A stretch of 64,000 nt of DNA from Spirosoma oryzae (GTDB lineage Bacteria > Bacteroidota > Bacteroidia > Cytophagales > Spirosomataceae), in contig NZ_PVTE01000009.1 of assembly GCF_003002825.1 (NCBI RefSeq), forward strand, positions 62,001 to 126,000, given 5' to 3'. The notes beneath the pieces were generated by a model, which was given only the letters and a program-made list of their open reading frames with translations, did not search any database and was not told where the DNA came from. How positions within the stretch are numbered: position 1 is the stretch's first letter; each line of letters opens with the position of its first letter. A program made the position numbers and the translations under genes. This document shows, piece by piece, positions 34,735 through 44,840 of this stretch.

Positions 34735-34775
34735 ACAGGCAATGCCGCTCCCGTTTACGGAAGGGCATTGCCTGT
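34735..34775. terminator. Hairpin between convergent genes
   Basis: A 12-base perfect stem (ACAGGCAATGCC at 34735-34746, complement at 34764-34775) with a 17-base loop and no T tract. Its place between two converging gene ends suggests a terminator. Confidence 0.55.
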
Positions 34776-34797
34776 CGACGCGATTGCGATGCCTCGT

Positions 34798-36594
34798 CTA
34801 CGTGCCCGGAATAAGGTCGATCAGGCTGCGGCCCTTGGTGGCGACGGCTTCCTTCACCTGGTTGCGGATGAAATTTTTGATGATACTACCCCGGTCGGCT
34901 TCGCCACGAATCATGGCTTTCGTGAACTCCAGCGCCTGTTCCGTCGTGATTTTTCCCGGCATCGGCGGCTCGTTCTGATCGACGATACAATCAACCAGAA
35001 CGGGACCATCGTGGGCCATGACTTCGCGAATGATACGCTCGGCGTCTTTCGGTTCGCTGATCGTAAAGCCGGTAGCCCCACAGGCACGGGCAAATTGGGC
35101 ATAGTCGATCGATTCCAGTTCGACGCCGTATTCGGGATTACCTTCCATCACGATCTGCTCCCACTTGATTTGCCCGTAGGAGTTATTGTGGAAGATAAAC
35201 AGCTTGATTGGCAGCTTGTACTTGACCGCCGTTGCCAGTTCGCCCATCAGCATCGTAAAGCCGCCATCGCCGACCATAGCAACGACCTGCCGATTCGGGT
35301 ACGCCACCGATGCAGCAATGGCATACGGAAAACCAGAGGCCATGGTCGCCAGCAGGCCGGACGTTGAAAAGAGCATGTTCTCTTTCATCTGAATATGCCG
35401 GGCTACCCAGGTCGTGTTGTTGCCGCAGTCGCAGGTAACGATGGCATTGTCGGCCAGCATCGGACTGACTAGGTGCGGAATCACCTGCGGTTTCATGGGC
35501 ATGGTATCCTGCGTTCCCCGCTGCGTCAGCAGCTCACGCCAGTAACCCATTCGCTCCTGCGCTTTTTTCAGAAAACTTCGGTCTTCTTTACGCTGAATCA
35601 GTGGTAACAGCGCTTGCAACACCGTTTTGCCGTCGCCCAGCAGGCCCACTTCGACGGGGGTACGCAACCCGATGTGGGCCGCGTCGAGGTCGATCTGTAT
35701 GGTTCGGGCCTGTCCCGGCTTAGGGTAAAATTCGAAATACGGGAAGTTCGTGCCGACCATAATCAGCGTGTCGCATTCTTCCATGGCATCCTGCGACGGT
35801 GCCGTGCCGAGCAGACCCAGTCCACCCGTCGTATACGGATTATCGTCGGGTAGCACGGCTTTACCCAGTAGCGCTTTTACGATGGGGCCACCTACCGCTT
35901 CAGCCAGTTGAATGACCTCATCACGAGCACCCAGCGCCCCCCGGCCTACCATGACCACGACTTTCTCGCCAGCGTTGATTACATCAGCCGCCTTCCGTAG
36001 CTGATCGACTGAAGGTGCCACTGAATACGCCGTTTTCGTCACGCTGCTGTGATCGGCGACGTTCGACGACGAACGTGTATCGTCGCTGACAGTCCAGTCC
36101 TGGTAATCTTTTGGAAACGAAATATGGGTCACCGTCCGCTGCCCTAACGCCGTCCGAACGGCCTGATCGAGCACATTGACCACATGATCGGGCCCCATCA
36201 CCCGCTCATTGTACGCAGCCAGATCGGTAAATACTTTCACCAGATCGAGGTCCTGCTGGTAGAACGTACCACTGATGTCGTGCGCGGCACTTCCCGTGAT
36301 CGCCAGCACCGGCTGTCCGTCGTACTTGGCGTCGTACAGACCGTTCATCAGGTGAATGCCACCACAACCCGACGTCGCGATACAAACCCCCAGCTTGCCG
36401 GTAAACTTGGCATAGCCGCAGGCCATAAACGCAGCCGCTTCCTCGTGCCGAACCTGTATCAGCCTGATTTTGTCTTCGTGCGTCCGCAGCGATTCGTAAA
36501 TTCCGTTGATACCGTCGCCGGGCAGGCTAAACACCGTATCGACTCCCCATTCCACTAATCGTTCGACCAATAGGTCAGCTCCTGTTTTAGCCAT
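34798..36594 (-). CDS. TPP-dependent pyruvate oxidase/decarboxylase-like enzyme
   Basis: A 598-residue cytosolic thiamine-diphosphate enzyme of the PoxB/acetolactate synthase superfamily. The catalytic Glu lies in VRHEEAAAFMACGYAK near residue 50. A middle FAD/nucleotide-type domain spans about 195-330. The TPP/Mg motif is GDGGFTMLMGEL, followed about 25 residues later by HNNSYG, in the last third. Close relatives are annotated as thiamine pyrophosphate-requiring proteins or pyruvate dehydrogenase (quinone). Which acid is decarboxylated cannot be decided. No subunit gene lies nearby, so it is unlikely to be acetolactate synthase. Confidence 0.88.
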   Translation of the reverse strand: MAKTGADLLVERLVEWGVDTVFSLPGDGINGIYESLRTHEDKIRLIQVRHEEAAAFMACGYAKFTGKLGVCIATSGCGGIHLMNGLYDAKYDGQPVLAITGSAAHDISGTFYQQDLDLVKVFTDLAAYNERVMGPDHVVNVLDQAVRTALGQRTVTHISFPKDYQDWTVSDDTRSSSNVADHSSVTKTAYSVAPSVDQLRKAADVINAGEKVVVMVGRGALGARDEVIQLAEAVGGPIVKALLGKAVLPDDNPYTTGGLGLLGTAPSQDAMEECDTLIMVGTNFPYFEFYPKPGQARTIQIDLDAAHIGLRTPVEVGLLGDGKTVLQALLPLIQRKEDRSFLKKAQERMGYWRELLTQRGTQDTMPMKPQVIPHLVSPMLADNAIVTCDCGNNTTWVARHIQMKENMLFSTSGLLATMASGFPYAIAASVAYPNRQVVAMVGDGGFTMLMGELATAVKYKLPIKLFIFHNNSYGQIKWEQIVMEGNPEYGVELESIDYAQFARACGATGFTISEPKDAERIIREVMAHDGPVLVDCIVDQNEPPMPGKITTEQALEFTKAMIRGEADRGSIIKNFIRNQVKEAVATKGRSLIDLIPGT

Positions 36595-36857
36595 CGTCGT
36601 CGTGCGTTACATTCGTCAAAGTCGGTTTGGTAGTCATCACAAACCAGTTCTCATCGTAAAACAGGCAACACACCGACTTGTTGGTCCGGCACCCGGTCAG
36701 CGGTTCTACGCCAATGGGGAATGGCTTCCCCCACCGTTCTACGCGCGGTTTTGACCGGGTTTAAAAGTGATTAATGTGTAGAGACGCGATCCTTCGCGTC
36801 TCACCTACCGGATGGTTATCAGGCTGGCGAACAATGTAAAATGACACATAGATGCCA

Positions 36858-37628
36858 TCACACACGCGCCTGCCCGCGCAGGAAACCCGTTTCGTCGTGA
36901 GCGAAATGATAGAGCTTGGCGACGTCGTTGCGGAGCCAGTTGAGAATCGGCGAGGCAAACAGCAGCAGCGCCAGGCCCGTACCCGTAAATGGAGCCAGCC
37001 AGTACAGCCAGTGATCGGTCCAGATGCCGGTGACAAGGGCAGGACCGAAACTACGGGCCGGGTTGGCGCTACACCCCGACAAGGGCGCTTCCAGTCCAAC
37101 CAGCCCGGCAAACAAAATCGGAATCGTGTATGGGGTGTACGGTTTGAGCCGATCGTGCGCCGTAAATAGCAGAATGGTGCAGACCAGCAGAAACGTCGAC
37201 AGCACCTCACCGGCAAAGGCAGCTACGATGTTATCGCCGGGCACCGTAACCCCCTCCCGCTGACTCGCGCCCATTGCGCCCCAGACGGCCGTCAGTACCC
37301 ACGCACCCACTACCGCCCCGATCAGTTGCGCCAGTACGTAACCCAGCAACCCGCGCCACGGCATCAGCCGACGACAGAAGAAGGCCAGTGTCACGGCCGG
37401 GTTCAGGTGTGCCCCACTGATCCGGCCCAGCGGTGACAGCGTGATCAGGCAACCGGTTGACCCGAATAGAAAGCCCGTGAGCACCCGACGCCAGACCGGA
37501 TCGGGTAACCAATCGGCGACGGGACTTCCGGTCCCAAAATCATAAATCACCGCCGACAGCCCGCCAAATAGCAACAGCGCCGTACCTACGCACTCAGCCG
37601 CCAATGCCTTCCACTCGTTCTGCTTCAT
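36858..37628 (-). CDS. MIP-family aquaporin/glycerol channel
   Basis: A 256-residue channel with six hydrophobic helices. The two half-helix signatures are N76-P-A78 in GAHLNPAVT and N189-P-A191 in CSANPARSFGP. The Arg after the second NPA is the selectivity-filter residue. A charged C-terminal tail (KLYHFAHDETGFLRGQ) extends into the cytosol. Whether it passes water or small solutes such as glycerol cannot be read with confidence. The gene is monocistronic. The 263 bases upstream of the TPP-enzyme start hold no gene. Confidence 0.93.
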   Translation of the reverse strand: MKQNEWKALAAECVGTALLLFGGLSAVIYDFGTGSPVADWLPDPVWRRVLTGFLFGSTGCLITLSPLGRISGAHLNPAVTLAFFCRRLMPWRGLLGYVLAQLIGAVVGAWVLTAVWGAMGASQREGVTVPGDNIVAAFAGEVLSTFLLVCTILLFTAHDRLKPYTPYTIPILFAGLVGLEAPLSGCSANPARSFGPALVTGIWTDHWLYWLAPFTGTGLALLLFASPILNWLRNDVAKLYHFAHDETGFLRGQARV

Positions 37629-37710
37629 GATTTCTCTGCTCTTTTCCGATAACGTACTTGCGGTAGAAGACTTGGGCAGGACCGGATTGCTTACCCTGCA
37701 CTCACGATAC

Positions 37711-38124
37711 TCACAAAATCAGCACAAGCGTACCGCCGATGATTAGCGTTGCACCCAGAGCCACCTTCCAGGTCAGTACTTCACCCAAAAACAGTACCGA
37801 CAGCACAATGGCAATGGCGACGCTGAGCTTGTCGACCGGTGCTACCTGCGACACGGTTCCCCGTTGTAATGCCTTGAAATAAAAGATCCAGGAAAACCCC
37901 GTCGCGATACCCGACAGCACCAGAAACAGCCAGTTCTGACGCGTTAGATTAGGCACCGTTTCGATACCGCCACGCCAGAAAACCAGCCCCCACGCCACTA
38001 CCAGGATTACGACCGTACGGATAGCAGTGGCCAGATCCGTGTTGACGCCCCGAATACCCACTTTCGCCAAAATGGCCGTCAGTGCAGCAAACAGGGCCGA
38101 GAGTAGCGCATAAATCCACCACAT
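37711..38124 (-). CDS. Single-domain EamA/DMT transporter
   Basis: A 137-residue membrane protein with four to five hydrophobic helices and a single EamA unit (WWIYALLSALFAALTAILAK at the start, PVDKLSVAIAIVLSVLFLGE near residues 99-118). ATG 38124 is chosen, since the longer frame adds a hydrophilic start. Full DMT permeases have two such units, so this half-size form probably dimerises, as SMR-type proteins do. Substrate unknown. Confidence 0.88.
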   Translation of the reverse strand: MWWIYALLSALFAALTAILAKVGIRGVNTDLATAIRTVVILVVAWGLVFWRGGIETVPNLTRQNWLFLVLSGIATGFSWIFYFKALQRGTVSQVAPVDKLSVAIAIVLSVLFLGEVLTWKVALGATLIIGGTLVLIL

Positions 38125-38298
38125 ATGTTGACCGTTTGACTTGGTTAACCTTTGGCCCAAAGGCCCCCTTCCTATTTCGGCACAATCTTGCATTTGAAGA
38201 CTACACCATACTTTCTGGCACTGGTTTTTTTTGGGGAGCCTGGCAGGTTTTGAAAACTGGTCAGGTCTACGCCGATGTTAACGGTTGATGGCGTGTCG

Positions 38299-40791
38299 TC
38301 AGGCCGGCAAATACACGCTGAACGTAGCGCCCTGCCCCGGCTGACTGTGGGCGGTAATGGCCCCGCCATGGTTCGCAACGACCTTCTGACAGATAGCGAG
38401 CCCGATGCCCGTCCCGACGTATTCACCTTTCCCGTGCAGGCGCTGAAAGACCTGAAAGATACGGTCGACATACTTCTCATCGAAACCGATCCCGTTGTCG
38501 ACCACATCGATGCGGTGAAAAACGGGCGTAAATCGGCCGGGGCGAACGTCGGCCGGCAATTGCTCGGCGCGCACGGTTTGCACCTGTATTCGAATTCGGG
38601 GAGTCACGTCTTTTTGCCGGAACTTGATGGCGTTACTGAGCAGGTTCTGAACTAACTGAGCCAGTTGCGAGAAGTCCCCCGTTACCGTTGGCAGGTCGGC
38701 GACCTCCAGTTGCGTGTCGGTTTCGGTCAGTAGCAATTCCAGGTTGGTACGCACGTCCGCAATCACGTCGTTGAGCGGAATGGGCTGACTGGCTTCGCGG
38801 TGCGTATCGATGCGGGAATACGTCAGCAGGTCGCGAATCAGCGTCGACATGCGACTGGCGGCCAGTTGCATGCGCTCGATGTAGTTGTTCGATTCGTCGT
38901 CCAGTCGGTTGGCCCCCTGCCGTAATTGCAGCAGGTTGCCAAACTGTTGAATCTTACGCAGGGGCTCCTGGAGGTCGTGGCTGGCGACGTACGCAAACTG
39001 TTGCAGGTTATCGTTCGAGCGAATCAGCAACTGGTTTGCTTCCTCCAGTTCTTCATTACTGGCCGCCAGTTCCTCATTGGTCGCAGCCAATTCTTCGGTT
39101 CGCTCGTCGACCTGTTGACGTAGCGCGAGTTGGGCCGCTCGTTCGTGCGTAACATCACGACTGAATCCACTCATGTTGACCGGCTTACCCTGCGCGTCGA
39201 AATGCGTCTGACCAATGGAGTGAATCAGCCGGACCTGCCCGGTACTCACGTTTTTGAGCCGGTATTCCACTTCCAGCCGACCACCCGAATCTACCTGCTG
39301 CGCCCGTTGGTAGGCTTCGACAAAGACGGGCAGGTCGGCGGGAATAATCGCGTCGACAACATCGTCCAGCGTCAGCGGCTCTTTGTACTCGATCCAGCTA
39401 TGCATCCGCCCGGAAAATGTAGCGGACTGCGTTGGGAGGTCGATCTGCCAGATGCCGAGTTGCGCCAGATCGACAGCCTGTTGCAACGACTCCCGCGCCC
39501 GCTGCACCTGCCGGTTCGACTTTACGGTCGGCGTAACATCGATGGCCATGTTCATAATCGCATACACCTCACCGGCCGCATTACGCAGGGGCTTATACGT
39601 GTAGTCGAAATAGTAGGTACTCAGTACGCCGTCGACTTTCAGATCGGCCGGAGCCTCCCGCATTTCGTGCAGCCTTCCGGTCGCAAATAAGTCGTCCAGC
39701 AAACCCAGAAAAGGCTGTCCTTCCAGCTCAGGCAAGGCTTCCGCCAGCGGCATCCCGATAACAGAGGCATCTTTACCCCAGTAGCGAAGCATCGTTTCGT
39801 TGGCGACCTGCACGCGCATGTCTTTCCCTACGTACAGGGCCGTGGCTACGGGCGCTTCTTCGATCAGACTCCGAAAACGGGCCTCGCTATCTTCAACGGC
39901 CCGGCGGGCCAGCACCTGCTCCGTCACTTCGTAGGCCACACTAACGACGCCCGTTATGTCGCCACTACTACTACGCATCGCTTCGTAGATGTAGTTGTAG
40001 TAGCCTGTGTACGGCTGTCCGTACCGGATCAGGTCGAAACGCGCTTCGGTACGTCGAAACGGCGCGCCGGTTGCCATTACCGCGCGTAACCGCTCGATTT
40101 CTCCGGTTTCGATCAGTTCAGGAAGTACCTCCAGGAACGGTTTACCGATGGCCGACTCATCCCGTCCCCATATCGCCAGCATAGCGTCATTGGCCATCCG
40201 GACCGTCATATCGTTCTCCACGAAGACGGCGTTGGAGATGGGCGAGTGATAAAATAAACTTTCCGTAAACTCCTGACTGGCCTTCAGTTGCTGGATACCC
40301 TCAACGGTTTTCGTGGTTTCGCTACAGGTTACCAGCACGCCATTGACGGCCCCCTCATCGTTTGTAATCGGGCTGAAGCAGTATGTCCAGTAGGCATAGC
40401 CCATCTGCCCCTCCCGGTAGATAGGTAGCTTTTGATCCTCAAACCAGACAGCATCCCCGCCCTGCATGATAGCACCGATCATGGGACCGATAACGGGCCA
40501 GGATTCGGCCCAGCTCACCGGACCAGGCTGCCCCAGTGAGGCTGGATGCTTCCCATCATTCCCCAAACTGGGCCGGAAGGCGTCGTTGTAGAACGTGATC
40601 AACTCGTCGCCCCAGAAGATAAGCGAGGGGAAACGGGAGGTAAGCATCATCCGCACAAGCGTACGCAGGCTAAGGGGCCATTCCGCCAGATCGCCAACGG
40701 ATGTATCGGACCAGTCGAACTGGCGAATCAACCCGCTCATTTCACTATCAGTAGGCCAGAACGACGCAGGAAACTCAGAATTGGTACGCAC
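38299..40791 (-). CDS. Multi-PAS hybrid-type sensor histidine kinase
   Basis: An 830-residue soluble kinase. The N-terminal part (IRQFDWSDTSVGDLAEWPLSL, then LIFWGDELITFYNDAF) is the GAF/PAS-like input found in many Bacteroidota phosphorelay kinases. Two further PAS domains follow at about 170-290 and 300-420, and a fourth (PAS_3-like) at about 440-560. A coiled coil with repeated ELAATNEELAASNEE leads to the HisKA box (ASHDLQEPLRKIQ, near residue 615), then N-box NLLSNAIKF and G-boxes DNGIGF and GTGIGLAICQK. There is no receiver domain in the protein and no regulator gene beside it, so its partner is encoded elsewhere. Confidence 0.92.
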   Translation of the reverse strand: MRTNSEFPASFWPTDSEMSGLIRQFDWSDTSVGDLAEWPLSLRTLVRMMLTSRFPSLIFWGDELITFYNDAFRPSLGNDGKHPASLGQPGPVSWAESWPVIGPMIGAIMQGGDAVWFEDQKLPIYREGQMGYAYWTYCFSPITNDEGAVNGVLVTCSETTKTVEGIQQLKASQEFTESLFYHSPISNAVFVENDMTVRMANDAMLAIWGRDESAIGKPFLEVLPELIETGEIERLRAVMATGAPFRRTEARFDLIRYGQPYTGYYNYIYEAMRSSSGDITGVVSVAYEVTEQVLARRAVEDSEARFRSLIEEAPVATALYVGKDMRVQVANETMLRYWGKDASVIGMPLAEALPELEGQPFLGLLDDLFATGRLHEMREAPADLKVDGVLSTYYFDYTYKPLRNAAGEVYAIMNMAIDVTPTVKSNRQVQRARESLQQAVDLAQLGIWQIDLPTQSATFSGRMHSWIEYKEPLTLDDVVDAIIPADLPVFVEAYQRAQQVDSGGRLEVEYRLKNVSTGQVRLIHSIGQTHFDAQGKPVNMSGFSRDVTHERAAQLALRQQVDERTEELAATNEELAASNEELEEANQLLIRSNDNLQQFAYVASHDLQEPLRKIQQFGNLLQLRQGANRLDDESNNYIERMQLAASRMSTLIRDLLTYSRIDTHREASQPIPLNDVIADVRTNLELLLTETDTQLEVADLPTVTGDFSQLAQLVQNLLSNAIKFRQKDVTPRIRIQVQTVRAEQLPADVRPGRFTPVFHRIDVVDNGIGFDEKYVDRIFQVFQRLHGKGEYVGTGIGLAICQKVVANHGGAITAHSQPGQGATFSVYLPA

Positions 40792-41499
40792 CAGGTATTC
40801 GTATTAGACAATACAATTCGCCTAAAATAAGCCAGAAAGTAATGCGGACTAATGATCTGCCCACCCGCGCATCACCAAATCTTATCTACCTGCCCAGCAG
40901 ACGTCCAGTCGGGCAGGTAAGGGTATTAACGGGTATCAGGCCGTACAGCAATCAGGCAACCAACTCACTACAAAGTCGTAGCCTGTTCATCGCATTCTGA
41001 TCAGACCGTAGTGACATCCTTTGTAACAGCCAGGAATGACGTGTAGCGTATCAGCCCGAATCCAGAAGTTTCCAGCTAAGAAGGGATTCCCAGTTGGCTC
41101 AGCCGATAACGTTAGCGGTTATTTTCCACTGGTTGAATCGATGCACTCGGCCGACGAATCGGATCGACCACGTAGCTTCTTCACCAACTCTAGCTGGTCT
41201 TTAGTCATAAAGCATTCAACCCTACCTACCGACTACGGCCCCTGAGTGCAGTTGCCAGCTACGTTCGTCAGCAAGACCACCAGTGTTAGGGCTTTTGTTG
41301 GGTAACTTTCGAGCGTTCCATGCCGATTTTTGAATAAATAAAGCTTCTAGCAGCTTGTCCGCTTCGGTACGGCACCTGTCCGATTGCGGACGAGCTTCCA
41401 CTCCCCTAGTATTATAAAGCCACGCTAGAGAGCTGCTAGGACCCTATCGACACTCTGGCCGATAATTTGATCGACAAAATCACATTAAATGCACCGGTC
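40792..41499. other. Long intergenic region without a supported gene
   Basis: About 700 bases between the kinase start and the padR start. Short frames exist (for example 41036-41245) but show no family pattern or hydrophobic segment, and I do not call them. No strong hairpin or promoter pair was recognised. Decayed coding sequence is possible. Confidence 0.4.
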
Positions 41500-41838
41500 A
41501 TGAAACGAGCGTTTTTAGGAGAGTTTGAAGAAATCGTACTGCTGACGGTTGCCGGGCTGGGAGAGCAGGCCTACGGCGTAACGATCACCCAGACCATCGA
41601 AGTAAAGGCTGGGCGAGCCGTCGGCTTCAGCTCGGTTCACACCACTTTGCAGCGGCTAGCCGAAAAAGGCTACCTAACCTCACACATGGGCGGGGCAACG
41701 GCTGAGCGTGGTGGCCGGCGCAAACGGTTTTTCAGCCTTACCGCGCTGGGCCAACAGGTTATACTGGAAGTACGGCGGGTGCGGGAACAGCTTTGGAACG
41801 CTATTCCACCCCAGACCTGGCACTTGAGCGGGGGATAG
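41500..41838 (+). CDS. PadR-family transcriptional regulator
   Basis: A 112-residue winged-helix repressor. ATG 41500 gives the usual Bacteroidota start KRAFLGEFEEIVLLTVA. The recognition part is YGVTITQTIEVKAGRAVGFS followed by VHTTLQRLAEKGYLTS, and the wing is RGGRRKRFFSLTALGQQ. It probably controls the permease gene that follows 38 bases after its stop codon. Effector unknown. Confidence 0.92.
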   Translation: MKRAFLGEFEEIVLLTVAGLGEQAYGVTITQTIEVKAGRAVGFSSVHTTLQRLAEKGYLTSHMGGATAERGGRRKRFFSLTALGQQVILEVRRVREQLWNAIPPQTWHLSGG

Positions 41839-41876
41839 TTGCCAGCCGTATCATCACGTCCGTTTCAACCAACCCA

Positions 41877-44564
41877 ATGACCCTTGTACGTATGGAGACG
41901 CCACCCCGCTGGGCAACTTGGCTATTGACCACATTTAGTCATCCCGACACCCAAGAAGAAGTCGAGGGAGACATGCTCGAACTGTACGCACACTGGTTCC
42001 AGACCATTGGGCGACGCCGGGCCAACTGGCGCTACGGGCTCAACGCGCTACGGCTACTACGACCCCGGGCCAGGTTTCGCGCCCACGCTGATTCATCTCA
42101 CTCCTTACTACGTCCCGCTATGATTCGTAATTATCTCACGGTTGCCCGGCGCCAACTTTGGCGTAATCGAGTGTTCACCCTACTGAACGTCGTTGGCTTG
42201 TCGATCGGCCTATGTACCAGCTGGATCATTTACCGCATTGTCAGTTACGAGTTGGCCTTCGATCAACACATACCGGCCAAGGAACAGATCTACCGGGTTG
42301 TTACTCACTTCAAGCCCGGCTCATTTATGCCCACCTCACCAGGACTGCCCGTGCCCTTGCTTGCGGCTATTCCCAAACAGGTACCCGGCATAGAACACGC
42401 CGTTCCGATTCGTACGCAATGGAATGAGTCAGTGTACGTGCCACAGCCAGCGGGTAAACCCGAACGCTTCCGAGCCAATGATCAACTGGTGGCCACTAAC
42501 CCTGATTACTTCGAGCGAATCCCTTATCAATGGCTAGCCGGTCATCAACGGCGGGCGTTGGAAGAACCCAACCAAGTCGTGCTGACCCAGGCCCGGGCGG
42601 CTCGCTATTTCCCACGCCTGTCGCCCCAACAGGTGCTGGGTCGTCGATTGATCTACTTCGATACGCTCTCGGTTCAAGTCGTTGGTGTAGTGGCCAACCC
42701 TACCCGCCCCTCTAGCTTGGGTGCCCAGGAGTTTCTATCGCTGGCTACCGTGTCCGCTCGCGATCCGAACCGGGACCAATGGGATAACATCAACTCCGCC
42801 GATCAGCTCTTCGTCTGGTTAACCCCTCAGGCTAATCCAGCCCGCCTGGCCGAGCAGATCAATCGCCTAGCTGCCGTACACTCGAGCGGTGTCCGGTTGA
42901 AGAACGGTCAACGGGAACGATGGCATTTGCTGCAACCGCTGGCAGACGTACACTTCGACACCGAGTACGCCGACAGCAGCCATCCTGTCGACAAGGCGGT
43001 ACTATACAAATTGATGGGTCTGGCCGCGTTTATTCTGTTGCTGGCCATCATCAACTATATCAACCTAACCACCGCCCTGACGCCGGGCCGGGCCCGGGAG
43101 ATCGGCATCCGCCGTACGCTGGGGAGTCGATCGGGAGCCATCATTGGTCAGTTTCTGGGCGAAACAGTTCTAGTCACGCTATTGGCTTTAGGATTATCAT
43201 TTGCACTGGCTCCGCTGTTCTTCACCCAATTTGGCGACTGGGTGCCCGCTGGAGCTGAGCAGTATTTAGACTGGTCGTCAGCCAGCTTGTTTGTCATCGG
43301 TCTGCTTGTTAGCGTAAGTTTGCTGGCGGGACTCTACCCGGGCTGGCTGGCGACCCGTTCACAGACCATCGGAACCCTAAAGGGTGCACCCCTGGAGACG
43401 GCTCATCCGCTCTTGAGGGGACTAACCCTGCGGAAGGGATTAATCGTCTTCCAGTTTGGGCTGGCTCAAGTCTTCATCGTCTGCGCCTGGCTGTTAGGCC
43501 AACAGTTACGCTACGCTCTGCACAAAGACATGGGTTTTGAACGACAGGCGGTCGTCGTTGCTCTACTACCCATCAATAACCAGACCCCGCCGGAGCAGAT
43601 AGGCAAGCGGGTGGCCCTGCGACAGGCGATTAATCAACTACCGGGGGTGGCCTTGGTTAGCCTGGGGAGTCTGCCGGCCAATCAGTCCATATCGCGAAGT
43701 GAACTGAGCCTTCCCCGCGATAGTGGTGAAGTGACCCTTGGTGTGCAGTTCAAATTTGTGGACTCCAATTACATTCACCTCTACAAACTTCCCATCTTGG
43801 CCGGCCGTAACCTGCAACCCACGGACACGATGCGGGATTTCGTCCTGAACGAAACGGCCGTTCGCCGGTTAGGCTTCAAGCGGCCCCAGGACGCCATTGG
43901 GAAGCAGCTCAGTACAGGGACTGTCAGCTACCCAATCGTAGGGGTGGTACGTGACTTTCAGACTAACTCAGTACGCCACGCGATCGAGCCACTAGCGCTG
44001 ATCAGTTATCAGTACCATGCGTCTTACATCAGCATTCGACTGGCGGCTGGCCGGCCCGACGATTGGGCATCAACCTTAGCCAACATCGGCAACTTATGGC
44101 GTCGCTTTTATCCTGATGAACCGTTTAATTCCCTGTTTTATGACGAATCAGTGCAGGCCTTCTATGAGCAGGAACGAGCGCTGTCGCGCATCATCAACTT
44201 GGCTACCGGTATCGCCGTACTCATCTCCTGCCTGGGCCTGTTTGGCTTGGCGATGCTGACCAGTCAGCAACGAACCCGCGAGATTGGAGTACGTAAAGTG
44301 TTGGGGGCGTCGGTGAGCAGCATCTTGCTATTACTATCCAGTGAATTTATCAAGCTGGTGCTGCTGGCCATTCTGTTAGGCTCACCGATTGCTTGGTACT
44401 TGATGGAGCAGTGGTTAGCTGACTTCGTCTACAAAATTGATGTCGACTGGTGGGTATTCATGCTGACTGGCTTACTGGCCCTGTTAGTAGCCCTGTTGAC
44501 TGTCAGCTATCAAAGCCTACGGGCCGCTCTGGCAAATCCGGTGGATAGCCTACGCAACGAGTAA
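41877..44564 (+). CDS. MacB/FtsX-type ABC permease with N-terminal prefix domain
   Basis: An 895-residue ABC permease. Residues 1-80 (PPRWATWLLTTFSHPDTQEEVEGDM, broken as PPRWATWLL and EEVEGDMLELY) form a permease prefix domain. Two MacB-like periplasmic domains and two FtsX modules follow, with membrane helices near 100, 390-470, 520-540 and 765-880; the last module has the signature TREIGVRKVLGAS. No ATPase gene is adjacent, so it must use one encoded elsewhere. In Bacteroidota, padR plus prefixed permease is a recurring stress-response pair. ATG 41892 is an alternative start. Confidence 0.9.
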   Translation: MTLVRMETPPRWATWLLTTFSHPDTQEEVEGDMLELYAHWFQTIGRRRANWRYGLNALRLLRPRARFRAHADSSHSLLRPAMIRNYLTVARRQLWRNRVFTLLNVVGLSIGLCTSWIIYRIVSYELAFDQHIPAKEQIYRVVTHFKPGSFMPTSPGLPVPLLAAIPKQVPGIEHAVPIRTQWNESVYVPQPAGKPERFRANDQLVATNPDYFERIPYQWLAGHQRRALEEPNQVVLTQARAARYFPRLSPQQVLGRRLIYFDTLSVQVVGVVANPTRPSSLGAQEFLSLATVSARDPNRDQWDNINSADQLFVWLTPQANPARLAEQINRLAAVHSSGVRLKNGQRERWHLLQPLADVHFDTEYADSSHPVDKAVLYKLMGLAAFILLLAIINYINLTTALTPGRAREIGIRRTLGSRSGAIIGQFLGETVLVTLLALGLSFALAPLFFTQFGDWVPAGAEQYLDWSSASLFVIGLLVSVSLLAGLYPGWLATRSQTIGTLKGAPLETAHPLLRGLTLRKGLIVFQFGLAQVFIVCAWLLGQQLRYALHKDMGFERQAVVVALLPINNQTPPEQIGKRVALRQAINQLPGVALVSLGSLPANQSISRSELSLPRDSGEVTLGVQFKFVDSNYIHLYKLPILAGRNLQPTDTMRDFVLNETAVRRLGFKRPQDAIGKQLSTGTVSYPIVGVVRDFQTNSVRHAIEPLALISYQYHASYISIRLAAGRPDDWASTLANIGNLWRRFYPDEPFNSLFYDESVQAFYEQERALSRIINLATGIAVLISCLGLFGLAMLTSQQRTREIGVRKVLGASVSSILLLLSSEFIKLVLLAILLGSPIAWYLMEQWLADFVYKIDVDWWVFMLTGLLALLVALLTVSYQSLRAALANPVDSLRNE

Positions 44565-44840
44565 GCGACTTAGTAAGGATATCCCCGGTCAGCGGACCAT
44601 CAGAATCTCCTTTTGATCCGTGGTTGACTGCATCGATCACCGCTATTAGTTTACCCTGACCCCATCGGGATTATTGGCGAACAAATGCCGTTGTGAGTGC
44701 GTGTCGAGCACCAGACTACTAAGCATGACATGCACCTACTGATACTTGTAGCCAAACTCGAACACAGCTTGCAATTAGGTGTGGGCATAGCTGACCAGTT
44801 CGGCGATAGCGCAAGCAAATCACCTTTATCGGCTATCGTC